Shown one piece after another: positions 35,591 through 47,115 of a stretch of 64,000 nucleotides of DNA. A program made the translations under genes and the position numbers. The stretch comes from Isoetes taiwanensis. Taxonomy: Eukaryota > Streptophyta > Lycopodiopsida > Isoetales > Isoetaceae. The first letter of the stretch is position 1; each line of letters begins with the position of its first letter. Where the stretch lies: positions 3,642,801-3,706,800 of the forward strand of contig JAJEKV010000023.1 in assembly GCA_021234155.1 (NCBI GenBank), given 5' to 3'. The notes below the pieces were generated by a model. The model had not been told where the DNA came from and ran no database searches. It worked only from the letters and a program-made list of their open reading frames with translations.

Positions 35591-36624
35591 TACAACAACA
35601 CGCATTGCAAAACTTTGAACTAGAAAGAGGGAGCCAAAGCGCACTTTAGACTATGCATCTGTTGCCTGATTCTCCTCCATGCCTGCAACACTGCAAGATC
35701 AAGCTCATATGCCTATGACCCGGAATAAAAGTCCCATTCAAGATATTTCAGTCAGCATAACTCAGATTTCATTTATGTGTGTCATCCTTCTGATCTTCTC
35801 TGTATCGTTCCAACTTTATCGGATGTCCCAAAAAAATTCCATATCAATAGTACAACCAAATGTAGGAGATGGTGGTAGTGATCAGCATGTTTTTTGCCCA
35901 TCTTGGAGCAACTAGTCTACTACACACTACCAGATCTTGCCAATTCACCTTAATATGTGCATATCCTCATAAAAGATTGGAACTCCTATCCACCATACCG
36001 TATTTCACCACACATTTTACATGTCAATGCCAAGTGACGACTATAGTAGAAAGTAACTTTGCTTCTACAAGGTTATGGCAAATAGCTGGCAGTCTGCTAT
36101 GCGCCCAAGATCAATCATATCATCACTCAAGGTGGACTCAAGATCAACATGAGTCTACCTTTGGTCTAAGTCGGACTCAACTTTAACTTAACAACTTCAT
36201 ATTGCCATGGATTTTAGTGAGCACCAAGTAAAGTCGTCTCACCACCACTACTTCATCTTTCATGAGAGCCAATACAAGTTTTGGAACATTCCTTGGCCAT
36301 CCAAAAGAGCCCCAATGGTGGATCACTTAATGTTACTACATCATGCTCTTTATTAGTTTGCTTTTGAAAATGTACGTCACCTTGCTTTCCAATGGGATCT
36401 CTTTCAAGGTAGTCCAAGATGAATCTCCTGCATATGTTCAAAGCAAGTACGTTACCACAAGTTCTACTGAATTGGTGCTTTAACATATTATGAATGTTAC
36501 AATGTAATTGGCTGATAGTGGGGTACGTTTTCCTGGGAAACAAGCTCCCTGTTTCCCTGACGCTGGCTAGCTAAGTCGAGTCATGTAATCTGGAAGTCTT
36601 CAGCAAACCAACTTCCCCTTAGCA
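35591..36624. other. Intergenic region between the DYW and PPR genes
   Basis: About 1 kb without a convincing gene. It would hold the promoter of the PPR gene. I could not pick out a reliable TATA box. Confidence 0.4.
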
Positions 36625-38965
36625 ATGTCGTCAGTTGCTGCAGTTAGAAGAAAGTGCAGAGGGTTTCGGTTATCTCATACTTTGACAGAAAGCTGGGAAA
36701 AGGTTTGTGAATGTGGAGTTTTTATTCTGTTACGGGAGCTCCTTTACATTGAAGCTTCACTGCAGGTATATGATCTTAAGGATGATAAAGATTTTTATAT
36801 ATTGTCGAGCAAAACATATGGTAAAACACCTGAGGAAGTAAAACGTGGGCCATACTCTGAAAGGTGCGTGTTTGGAATTTTTTTTGTTTCGATGGTAGTA
36901 TAGAATTGACATCGAACATTCTTCAATCACAGTCAGGTCCTTGGACCAACCACAGCAAACAACTCAAAAGGGTTGCACTTTTCAAAATATCAGCTGGTTA
37001 TGTAGGAAGGGGCAGCTGCAAGAGGCACTGCAAATGTTGGAACATATGCAGCCTGATACATGGGCATATGTTGAAGCCTGCATTTGTGTATTGAAAGTGT
37101 GCATTAAGATGAAAGCCCTGTTTGAAGGGAAGCAGGCTCATGCTTATCTTGTGAGAAGCCCCTTGAGTCTCAACAGTTTTATATGGAACACAGTTATCAA
37201 TATGTATGCAAAATGTGGTAATATAAAGGCTGCTCGTCGAGTTTTTGACAGTTTAGACATGCCAAACCTCTTCATATGCACTACGATGATTACATCCTAT
37301 TCTCAAGCTGGTGATGGTAAGGAGGCTTTAAAACTCTTTGCCCAGATGCAAGATAGAGGTATTGAACCAGATAGTGTCACTTTTGTAGGAGTCCTGAGTG
37401 CGTGCACAAGTATTTCTGACCTAGAAACAGGAAAACGTATCCATAGGGATTTCATTAAATCTGGATGCAAGTTAGATGTTTTTGTCGGGAGTGCCCTTGT
37501 GGACTTGTATGCTAAATGTGGAGACATAAAGAATGCCCGTAAGGTCTTTAATGAATTGCCTATCAAGAATGTTGTATCATGGAGTGCGATGATCACTGGT
37601 TATGCACAGCATGGGGATGGGAAGGAAGCTCTTAATCTGTTTGCAAAAATGCAGTATGAAAATGTGACACCTGATAGGATAACGTTTGCTAGTGTTCTAA
37701 GTGCATGTGCTGCTGAGGAAGCACTAGAGCTTGGGAAGCTGGCTCATGCTGAGATTCTAAGATTTGGGGATAAAGTTGACGTCTTTGTTGGAAGTAGTTT
37801 GGTTGACATGTATGCCAAATGTGTCAGTATAGAGAATGCAAGTGAAGTATTTGACAGGTTGCATGAACGAAATGTTGTGTCCTGGAGTGCTCTGGTTGCT
37901 GGCTATGCCCATCATGGCAGAACAAAGGAAGCTTTTAGGCTTTTTGAGCAAATGCAACCCGAGTATGTGAGACCTAACGAGGTCACATTTGTCAATGTTT
38001 TGACCTCTTGTACTACTACATTAGATTTGGAAACAGGGAAATGGGTTCATGCATACATTGTCATTAAAGGATATGAACAAGATGCTTTTGTAGGAAGCAC
38101 ACTTGTTGATATGTATGCTAAATGTGCAAGCACAAGCACTGCCCGCAAGCTGTTTGACAAGCTGGTTATAAAAGACATTGTCTCCTGGAGTGCAATGATT
38201 GCTGGGTATACACAACATGGAGAAGGAATAGCAGCATTGAGACTTATTAAGCAAATGGATTATGAAGATGTCAAGCCAGATAGGGTCATCTTCCTTAGTG
38301 TTTTGGGGGCATGTGCTGTTATTGCAGCTCTTGAATTGGGCAAAAAGGTACATGTGAGTATCCTGGGTTTTGGATGGCATTATGATCTCTTTGTGGGCAA
38401 TACACTTGTTGATATGTATTCAAGATGTGGTTGTCTAGGAGATGCACGCCAAGTGTTCAACATGCTGCCTGAAAAGAATCTTGTGTCATGGAATGTAATG
38501 ATTTCAGCATATGCTCAGCATGGTGACGGCCAACAGGCACTTCATCTTTTCAAGCAAATGCAGTTAGAGAATATCAAACCGAACAATGTCACCTTCACAT
38601 CCACTTTATCTGCATGTGCTCATGCATTTCTAGTGGATGAAGGTTGTTATTGCTTCTGCATAGTGGATCAGGATCTTCAGCACTATTCTTGTATGGTCGA
38701 CCTTCTTGGCCGTGCAGGGTACATAGTTGAGGCAAGGGACCTTATTCATGCAATGCCTTTTGAAGCTGAAGTGGACATTTGGGTGGCTCTTCTTGGGGCA
38801 TGTAAGGTTCACAATGATTCAAGCCAAGCAGGATTTATTGCTAAAGAGGTTTTAGAGCTGGATCCTACTAATGCAGCTGCATTTGTTTTGTTAGCAAATG
38901 TTTATGCTGTGGCACAAGGAGGTCGATATTGTGATGATGAATGTAACCATGCACTTTTAGGGTAG
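36625..38965 (+). CDS. PLS-class PPR protein ending in a truncated E domain
   Basis: The main frame is 36937-38965. It holds a long run of roughly fifteen PPR motifs in P-L-S order, for example NTVINMYAKCGNIKAARRVF, GSALVDLYAKCGDIKNARKV, VVSWSAMITGYAQHGDGKEA and FVGNTLVDMYSRCGCLGDAR. The last repeats pass into an E1 motif (HYSCMVDLLGRAGYIVEARD, then LDPTNAAAFVLLANVYAVAQ), after which the frame leaves the family pattern and stops. No E2 or DYW domain follows. There is no in-frame ATG near the 5' end of the main frame. A small exon from ATG 36625 (MSSVAAVRRKCRGFRLSHTL, targeting-like) can be joined in frame by a 73-base intron, 36864-36936, with GTGCGT donor and CACAGTCAG acceptor. That join is inference. 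Such proteins bind organelle RNA and specify editing sites; one ending in E needs a DYW partner. Confidence 0.82.
36864..36936 (+). other. Proposed 73-base intron of the PPR gene
   Basis: AAG before GTGCGT and the acceptor ATCACAGTCAG join the 36625 frame to the PPR frame in phase. Without it the PPR frame has a stop at 36896 and no start codon. Confidence 0.45.
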
Positions 38966-40049
38966 TATGGTAGATGGAAAGAATCCATGGCAAGCGTTAG
39001 CTATGTTTATGATTTGTGGAAGCTGGAACATGTGTAGAAACTAAAATTACATGGTCAGAGTGGTTGAATAATGGCATAACCACCCTTAATGTTGAATAAG
39101 GGCAAACCAACCAATAATGTTGAATAAGGGCCTACCACCCTATTTCAAGGTAGACTTTTGGGTCATACTTACTGAAGTAAGTCCTCTGAATCTAACTACA
39201 ACAAATGCGCATCCATTGTGTCTTTGTGGTGGTTTGTCTGGCAAGTAAACTATTGAAGCAAGCCACTTGAGCTTGAAAGGTCAATGGTTGGCAGTTGGCA
39301 CCAGGCAGCCTTAGAATTTTCTGATACAGATACTGCAGTGGCTTTGTACAAAAAGTATGGAAGAATTCAAACCAGCAATTGATACGTCAGGCTCCTGAGA
39401 ATATCTGAATCTTTAGATTATTGGACCATACATGATCAGTATGTCTTAGCAGTACGCATTTGTGGCTGGAGCATAATTGTACCTCAGACCAGATGGGTTG
39501 TGTAAGTGCCTGGAATTGTAACATATATTTCTAGGTGCAATTACCCTTTTATTTTTTGTTCAACATTTTTCTGAAAGCACAAGTTGCAATTTGCTGCAGG
39601 CACGCAGATTGGCAGTTGTTAGCAGAAACTTTCAAAACAGAAAGCTATGGTCTCCGAGCACAATAGTTATGCAACAAGATATTGCAAAGAAGATAATTTA
39701 TTTTTGTAAATGGACCGCAGCATGAGAGTTGTGAGGGCTTGGGAAAGCTATTATATGCACGTACTGTATGTTATATATATGGGGCAAGAGAAGTATTATG
39801 TTCTACAACAGGCAAGACCAGACCATTCCAAGTTCCTATACTTTATTATGAGCTCGTAGATTTATACCTGGCATAAATGAGTTAAAGCGCCAATGGTGCC
39901 AAAAACGTCTTTTGAAAAGTTCCTATAAGATTGGCAGGTTGTGATGACAAAGATGTGTACACCAAAGGCCAAATGGTAATTCTAAACAAGGTGCTGCCGC
40001 ACAGAGGGTTGCCCGATAGGAGCTAAGGTTATGTAATCATACTTATAGG
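38966..40049. other. 3' flank of the PPR gene; no gene recognised
   Basis: Just after the PPR stop another frame reads YGRWKESMASV, which may be an E1 relic after a disruption. Short AATGTTGAATAAGGGC duplications occur near 39090-39130. No DYW remnant was found. Confidence 0.45.
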
Positions 40050-40289
40050 TCAAAAAGCAAGAATGTGGCTAACAAACAACTTATCAGAAAGCTTGCCTTT
40101 ATACACTGTTCCAAATCCACCATAACCAAGAATATCTTTGAAATTTGAAGTGGCAGCCTGAAGGTCCTCATGTGACCTTACTTGGAACAGCCTGAAATTT
40201 GAAGTGGCAGCCTGAAGGTCCTCATGTGGCCTTTTGCAGCTTGAATGAATACCACCAGACCTAAGAAAACTGCCAAAAGCAGGATACAA
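40050..40289 (-). pseudogene. Receptor-like kinase fragment (kinase start)
   Basis: The frame reads DLQAATSNFKDILGYGGFGT then VYKGKLSDK, the start of a plant receptor-like kinase domain with the glycine-rich ATP-binding loop. The upstream segment HEDLQAATSNF is present twice because of a 54-base tandem duplication (units at about 40139 and 40193). The kinase stops right after the loop. It is a gene scrap, or one exon of a gene not otherwise recognisable here. Confidence 0.65.
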
Positions 40290-41185
40290 TAGACAGGCCT
40301 AGTATATATCCAAGCTTGGATCTATTGGATGACATCTTCGGATTGCTTGTAAATTGTAAGATATGAAGATGTAGAAATGCTGGATGATGTATTACCGGTG
40401 TATACAAGATCATTTCTAACATTCTTCAATACCAACACTGTCAATTGTCTCGTATAAATAAGCTACACAGGAACATTATTGAAGGCATATACTTTTGCAA
40501 GCATCCTCCAAAATCTGGACCGATTTAATGCCTGAATCATAAGATGTTTCTTTGTTCATAAGATGTTTTTGGCAATGTAACAAAGTCAAAACTTGCAGAA
40601 CTTTTGGCTGTTGCCAAATAGTATGCATCACTTTTTTATGTATCCCTTATTTTTACCCTAATCACTCCATCTTGTTCAAATGTTAGAATGGGAACAATAA
40701 GAATGGTTCATGCTCTTTTCTATAACTTGCAGATTATTTGGTTGTTGCTAAATAGTGTTTGATGGCAAAACTTTTCGATGTTGCCAAATATTAATTCATG
40801 CATCATTGTTCAGTGCATCGTTTATTTTACCATAATCCCTCCATCTTGTCCAATTAAAGTGAAAACAATAAAAATGGTTCGTACTCTTTTTTGTCGCACC
40901 CCTGTTGAGGATTCTAAGCTATTTACGAAGACAAACTCATACCAAAATCCCTAGTATCAACTCAGGAGCATTGACAAAAGTACTGCCGCTCCTTAACAAC
41001 CTGAAAGTTTTAAGGCTGAGATCAATCTCACCCGTTGGTTGCAAGAGTGTTAACCCACTAGTAACACATTAAAAAGTGCATAAACACCTAGTTTGTTATG
41101 CCAAATGGCTATAAACACCTAGTTATGAAAATCACCAAACCACCACAAAACCACTATAAAAATCTCGGGCCCAGGTTGTTAAAGC
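40290..41185. other. No gene recognised
   Basis: AT-rich sequence with repeated phrases (CATCTTGTCCAA and TTGCCAAATA near 40600-40860). There is no family match. Confidence 0.4.
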
Positions 41186-41292
41186 GGATAACACTCTAGA
41201 ACTCGGGTGTTATGCCCTACTATAACAAACTCGGGCCTCCGGCCCTCGTTTGTTATAATAGGGCATAACACCCTCGTTCCAGGGTGTTATCC
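41186..41292. repeat. 107-nt near-perfect hairpin
   Basis: Left arm GGATAACACTCTAGAACTCG... and right arm ...CGTTCCAGGGTGTTATCC pair over about 50 bases with few mismatches, around a loop of about 5 bases near TCCGG. The arm core is GTGTTATGCCCTACTATAAC. It could be a small foldback element or a small-RNA-like hairpin. No target duplication was seen. Confidence 0.75.
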
Positions 41293-43365
41293 CTCTCATA
41301 TCCCACTGCTCCAATATTGAACATGTCCATTTTTGAATGGTACATATTCACGGTCTTTGAGCATTTTCAAATAGTAATGGTCAGAAACAAGGTCATCTCC
41401 ATCTCTCCAAGCAGTTATGTTATAACCAAAAATACATCTTTATTTCGATAAACCATGTTTTCCGAAAACTCTACCAGACTACTGAAGAATCATCTGTATA
41501 TAGGGGAGGGTGCCCCTAAAGCGCCCACTTAAGGAAACAGAATTGATTATAATGAGCTAAACTCTTTCTAACTTTCTATTTCCACATATCATAGTAAGAT
41601 TTGAGTCTTTAGCTTTCAATTGATACCACAAACTAGAGTTTTCGATATATTTAAAGTTTGCTACTAAGGCTTTAAGTCGGGAGGTTAATTTAATCCCAAT
41701 AGACCACATGTGCCCTTCAATGGACCATTAATTTTCCTTCAATGGACCACTAAATGCTCTTCAATGGACTACTAAGTGCCCATTAAATGCCCACGTGGGA
41801 CCTTCAATGGCTCGTTGTCCACATGTGGAGGTAACATCAATTAAAAACAATTGTAAGTGTAATTTTTTTGTAGAAAATTTGTCACAGGAAGAACATTTTA
41901 AAAGAACATAGGGAATTTGTACCCTCAATCAGTTGTCGTAACATCTAAGTTTAACAATATTTAATTCAATGTTAATCGAAATCAGGGATAAACTTATGTC
42001 TAATGAAGAGTATAGGTTAATTATAACTTGGCATAAAGAACTTTCAAAAATAATGAGCCCCTAGAACCCCCTAGAACGCTAGTCAACATCCATTAACACT
42101 TGGTTTTTACGAGTTTTAATACCAAAACTATCAAACATAGTTGATTTTCTTACTAAGGAATACTGAGCTGAACTTAGAAAGTACTCTCTGCATTATCCAT
42201 ATAACAGTGTCTTTTATATGTTTATATGCAAACAACTGAACAGATATTCATGATTTACCTTCTCAACGTGCACTTTGGGCTCAACATTTGAATTTTCATC
42301 CACTAAGAAATCTGAAGTATCATAAACCGTCTTCAACATGAGTAATGAAACTATAGCACCACAAAAAATTATATGTCGGATGAACATGACAAAGGGTAAT
42401 TTTATGCCTATCATATTGAACAACTTGAATTCTAAAGTTGATATTCTAAGAACCAGTAAGGCTTCTGCTAGTTAAACACATAGGTGGCAAAAGAAGAAAA
42501 GAATGATACCTTATTCAGGACCTCATAGATAGATTAGAGCTAGCCAAGTTGGATGAAATTGACACACTTTTTGCTAATGGTCTTAAAAAGCATGAAACAA
42601 AGTTAATAAGATGGAGGACATACTATAGCTTTTGTTTGAGAATAAAAGAATCCAATGCAGTTGGTCCTTAAATCCAGCTCTACTTCCTAAAGGATATTAT
42701 ATTTTGCATCATACTAATAAATGCATCATGTAGCAAAGCTCATTAGCAGAAGTTCATCTCTAATTTTTAGATCATATTGCTAGGGGGTAACGTCGTTTCC
42801 ACTCAAACAAGGTTCATGACATAGACAAGGAAAGAACCCAGATTTTATTCTCTGAATCTGTAATATCTGATGTCTGACAGGTCAGAATAATGAGCAAAAG
42901 ATCTGTGGAGATCAAGTTTTCCACCATAATTCCCCTCTGACATGCTAAATCTAGGTAGTGAGTTGTTAATCGATCATTATCATCTGGCATGGTTCTAACA
43001 AAAGACAGGCTATATCCTTTTGTGCAAATACAACTAGCAAATTCAGAAAGATGACCAAAAGATGATGCATGTTGCAATTCATATAGTGGTAAAAAGAATC
43101 TTTAATTTGTTCTTCCACAGAATCAGCAACAAGTTTTTGCTATTTTCCATTTCCTATAATCACACCCTTCTGTGATGACTCATGCGCCTTATATATAGTT
43201 GCAGCAACAAAAGAAGAAATGTTGAACTTCACTATGCCATAATGCATTTCAATACAAACCACCAACTACTTACTTTCTGCAAACTCCAACTGCCTAGCGG
43301 AGGAGGAACAATAGGAGGAAGATACGTCAATTCAAAATATATTTGAGCAGTATGTATGCACTTGT
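41293..43365. other. No gene recognised
   Basis: Near 41700-41830 a CTTCAATGGACCA phrase recurs several times (short imperfect repeats). Minus-strand frames at 42214-42423 and 42814-43077 look mildly protein-like (TMPDDNDRLTTHYLDLACQR), but I recognise no family and cannot call a gene. Confidence 0.35.
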
Positions 43366-43680
43366 TTTACTTGCTTGATTGGTGGAAGATAGGCCTTTCC
43401 TTGGTGATCGAATCGCCGTGGAAGGGGAATTTCCCATATCTATACGATGGGAGCATCGTATAGGTTCGGGGAGCGTCACACACGTTAGGCTTATGCCCCC
43501 CTGAACACGGGATCCCTCGCAAGTTAATGGGCCTACACGCATGGCAGGCTCTACAATTGAGTAACGGTTCCTTCATTTCGTCTCACGACTAACCCGTAGC
43601 CACGGGCCACGAGGCCACCCACGAGCTAGCCAGACCCTCTATCGTCATACCCGCCTGGGCCTTTGCCAAAATATCAGCCA
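43366..43680. other. GC-rich block with a perfect inverted repeat
   Basis: Base composition rises above its flanks. CTATACGATGGGAGCATCGT then ATAG (about 43440-43463) is a 10-bp-arm hairpin. Two minus-strand frames are open but match nothing I know. It could be a fragment of transposon or organelle origin, and I cannot decide. Confidence 0.3.
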
Positions 43681-43984
43681 GAATCTACAAACCACTTCTA
43701 ATTCTTAGTTGCAACGCAACTCAATTGGCTCGAACGTCCTCTGGGCCAATTGCGACAAAGCAAATTACATATTAAAGCTTGGATTCTTGAAAAACCAAAA
43801 TCTGTCAATTTGAGACATTGTTGCCATTGATGTTTTGGATTTAAATTGAGGGAATCGATTCCTTGCCATTCAAGCCATTCAATCTCTTGTTGCGACCTGT
43901 TCAAATAGCCAAGCGCCAAAAGTAAGCGCCCGAGTCCTTGCAACATTTGTTCTTCTAATTTATCATTGAAATGCTTCTTTGAGT

Positions 43985-44052
43985 TTCTATTCTATTCTAT
44001 TCTATTCTATTCTATTCTATTCTATTCTATTCTATTCTATTCTATTCTATTC
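43985..44052. repeat. (TTCTA)n microsatellite
   Basis: About thirteen tandem copies of the pentanucleotide. Confidence 0.95.
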
Positions 44053-45009
44053 TTTGAGTTTTGTATTAACAGATTTGAGATCACAAGAAACCATGGAACA
44101 AGGCGAACTAGCTTCCCCGAATCCGATACTCTATGGGATATAGCCCGGTCTGGGCAGTGGGAGATCCCCTATCCAAATAAGAGGTCGGGGCCTGGCCCTT
44201 AAAATCAACATTCTGCTTCACTGTCCACAATATCCACCACTTTGAATTCCTTTATAATAAGAAGCTGCAGGGTTACTCCAGCGGAAGTAACCACATCTAA
44301 GGTCTTTGTCTTGAGCATTGAAGTGTTCCCTGAAACTGAATTTCAAGTGGAGTGTACCAAATCCGAATTTGAACTTATCCACTACCAGATTGTCATCACC
44401 GAGGGTGATAACATCCTCTTGTAGTCCTATGTTGGCTCCTAACTGCAGCAAACAAACTTTTGGCTATTTTTCCCAGGCCATCTATGCACGACCTCTAGCC
44501 TTGTCCTTCCCCCCTTGCTTTGTCTAATCAGCTGGCCTATGTGCCCTTATTATTGTAACACGCCAGTGTGCCCCTTAATTGTAACAGCCCATAGGAATTT
44601 TTTTGGTTCGTAAGGGAAATACCATGTAGTTCTGTATCATGCAAAGTGTGCATTATTGTTTTGTCTGTTATTTTTGTTGTTGAAATGTTATGTCTAGCTC
44701 GAACTGTAACAATCCAACATGCCACTAATTTAATAGAGTGATTCAAGATTTAACTTAAATATATTACTCAACCTACTGTGGCAATCAATCATGTTTGGTG
44801 CAACACCGCTATGCATGTGCAAATCTACATGCACAAGGTTATCAGCCTGCAGTGCCAATGTGCTTGTACTGCTTTGACAATGTGCATGTACAACCTTAGG
44901 ATTATAAAAAACAATGGCTGTAATCACAAAGAATCTGACAAAGCACTAAGGCTTTCCCAGTTGTATTCAATTTGCAAACAATAACATAAGGTACAATGTA
45001 GGAATGAAT
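44053..45009. other. No gene recognised
   Basis: A minus-strand frame at 44218-44451 contains LRCGYFRWSNPAASYY, which could be an exon piece, but the family is unclear. The rest shows nothing. Confidence 0.3.
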
Positions 45010-45045
45010 TTATCCTCTAGGTTTCTTAAGTTTCATCAGTATCCT

Positions 45046-45400
45046 CGAATATGTAACGCTCCTTAACCATCCTGGCCTAACTAACTGGCCAGATATGGGA
45101 AATCCATCCCACCCTCTTATGGTAGTATCAAGAAATGGCACACCAAGATCTACTCGAGCGGTCTCCCATGGGTCCGTTACAATCCCTCCTACTAAAATTA
45201 TGCTCGTCCTCAAGCATCATGCTTCTACTACAGACACAACCAACACCGTACATCCCCTCCACAGTGGAATTACGTGTCATATGACGTCCATGTCATTTGT
45301 GCCCCCATAGAGACTTGAACTCAGCCCTACTCTGATACCAAATATAATGTTCCTTAACCACCCCGGCCTAACTAACTAGCCAAAATGGGCTAAATGCCTG
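45046..45400 (-). mobile_element. LTR-retrotransposon remnant with PBS-like site
   Basis: TGTAACGCTCCTTAACCATC (about 45051) recurs as TATAATGTTCCTTAACCACC (about 45345), both followed by GGCCTAACTAACT and RGCCA. Just before the second copy, ACTCTGATACCA is the complement of the tRNA-Met PBS TGGTATCAGAGT. This suggests a minus-strand element reduced to LTR starts and PBS. No coding part was identified. Confidence 0.4.
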
Positions 45401-45429
45401 TTGCACTGAACCTTGACTTGATACTTGTC

Positions 45430-46149
45430 TGAGAGATCAATTCTATAATGTCCTTCCTCTTTGGCTCTGTCCTCCCTTTGTTGATCATATAGGCAGTCAT
45501 GTGCCTCTTGAATGCTATTTTGAATAGAGCAAAGCATGCCATATCCAAAGATTGTAACCTATATGATGTGTGTGCATGAAGCAGGCAAAGTAAATGCGTT
45601 TCTCCTTTGCTGTCAATATAACATCAAGATCTACATGGCTACCAAGGTGAGGTCTAGATGAAGGGACACCACCTGGGAGTCTTGCTGCAAAGTGTGGTCG
45701 CCATGATTTGAATAACTCTGTTGTCATCGATGTGGAAGGATAGATAGCTTGTATTGCACCCTCCTCACATCTTGCAATGTTGTCCTGTTTCATTTGAGTG
45801 GTTGAATATGTACATGTTAAGGATACTAAATCCTTCAGCATTGACAGGCACAATATGGTAATCTAATCCCTGCTATTCATGACCACTTCACACATCACAT
45901 TCTCCCTTTCCTCCTTATGATTTTCAAACCTTTGACTTTCTCTGCCTGAATTCCAATCTCGTCTGCAATCCATATTTTGGAAGGTGGAAAGTTGAACTCA
46001 TCATAGGTATGCCTGAGCCCGACATAGAAATTGTCCAAGTTTTCTCGGGTCATGGCAGGGGCTCGTGCTACATCAAATGTATCTGCACTCCTCAAGAACA
46101 ACTTGTTGATGCCTATGTTTAAAAATCTTTTACCACTTACTACCAGCAA
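45430..46149 (-). pseudogene. DDE transposase relic (pogo/CENP-B type, DDE_1)
   Basis: On the minus strand the relic reads FDVARAPAMTRENLDNFYVG, then FNFPPSKIWIADEIGIQAEK, then a central part. It continues HVDLDVILTAKEKRIYFACF and a degraded version of the P-P-H-x-x-H-x-L-Q-P-L-D block followed by ALLYSK. This is the order of CENP-B/pogo/Jerky-like transposases, where the D of N-x-D-E-x-G and the D before S-H are catalytic (here W-I-A-D-E-I-G). Frameshifts and stops are present. No terminal repeats are assigned. The MITE at 32929 has the TA duplication expected of this superfamily, but no direct sequence link is shown. Confidence 0.65.
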
Positions 46150-46470
46150 GACTAGAGAAATCAGAATTACCCCCTTCTCTAGCTGTCTCTATGCCCTCTC
46201 TGTGATAACAATCATGGTAACTCCCAGTCCGTGCTCTCTCTACCAAGAGTCCAATTAACAAGCCCTTTCTCACGGAAGGTTGTCAAAGTGGATGTTTTGC
46301 TTGCTTATGGAAGAGAGATAAGAATTACCCCCTTCTCTCGCTGTCTCTATGCTCTCTCTGTGATAACAATCAAGGTAACTCCCATTCCGTGCTCTCCAGT
46401 CCAATTAACAAGCCCTTTCTCTTGGAAGGTTGTTAAAATCTATGGATGTTTTGCTTGCTTATGGATAATT
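46150..46470. repeat. Tandem duplication, about 158-bp unit
   Basis: The block starting AGAATTACCCCCTTCTCTMG and ending GGATGTTTTGCTTGCTTATG occurs twice in succession (about 46152 and 46315) with small differences. A CTGATACCA (PBS complement) follows at about 46503, so an LTR element may have been here. Confidence 0.8.
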
Positions 46471-46719
46471 CTACCATAAAACTAGTCCCTGTTCATGGAT
46501 TCTGATACCAGCTCTTATGATGCCTCTCTACCGACGTAAAAAGTACTATATATCTGTTACGAAACTTAGAACAAAATTAGGTTCGGGGTGTGGTTCACAA
46601 CTAACAAGTGATTTAAATGAAATCATTGTCACAACCAACAAATGATTTAAATGAAACCATTGACTCATTAGAAGTTTATGGCTGATAACGATCCTTAATA
46701 TCAACCAATCCAACCTTGT

Positions 46720-46795
46720 CCTTACAAGGAATCAAACCTTGGTCTTTGGCTTGAAAGATCAAGCGCCTAACCAAGACACCACTCTTGGAATTATA
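46720..46795 (-). mobile_element. tRNA-derived SINE-like head
   Basis: On the minus strand TGTCTTGGTTAGGCGCTTGA is an A-box-like stretch and AAGGTTTGATTCCTTG a B-box-like one, at tRNA spacing. The cloverleaf is not complete, so I do not call a tRNA gene. Confidence 0.45.
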
Positions 46796-47115
46796 AAAAA
46801 AGATTAAGTATTTTTTTAAAAAGGCAAAGGTCGAGAAGGGAAATTACCTTTTAGGGACCTTTCAATAGACTATAAAAGAGCCCTCATAGAAGGGTGAAGT
46901 ACCATGTTTAACCGCCTTAGCCTTGCTTCTATTCTCCTCTTGGTTTTCCCTTCTACTTCCTATTCGCTATACCCAAGCTTGCGGTTTGAGCAAAAAAAAA
47001 GAATTTTTGCTCTAGGATAAAGACTACCTGATGAATCTGGTTTGGTGGATAGAGCTTTTCTCTACTAATTGGATTTTCTTAGTTTCTTTGTGACTTTGCA
47101 GGTGATTCGTATCAA

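Noticed and set aside
36253-36543. Minus-strand 96-codon frame upstream of the PPR gene
   Set aside because: No family resemblance and no composition signal. It is treated as chance.
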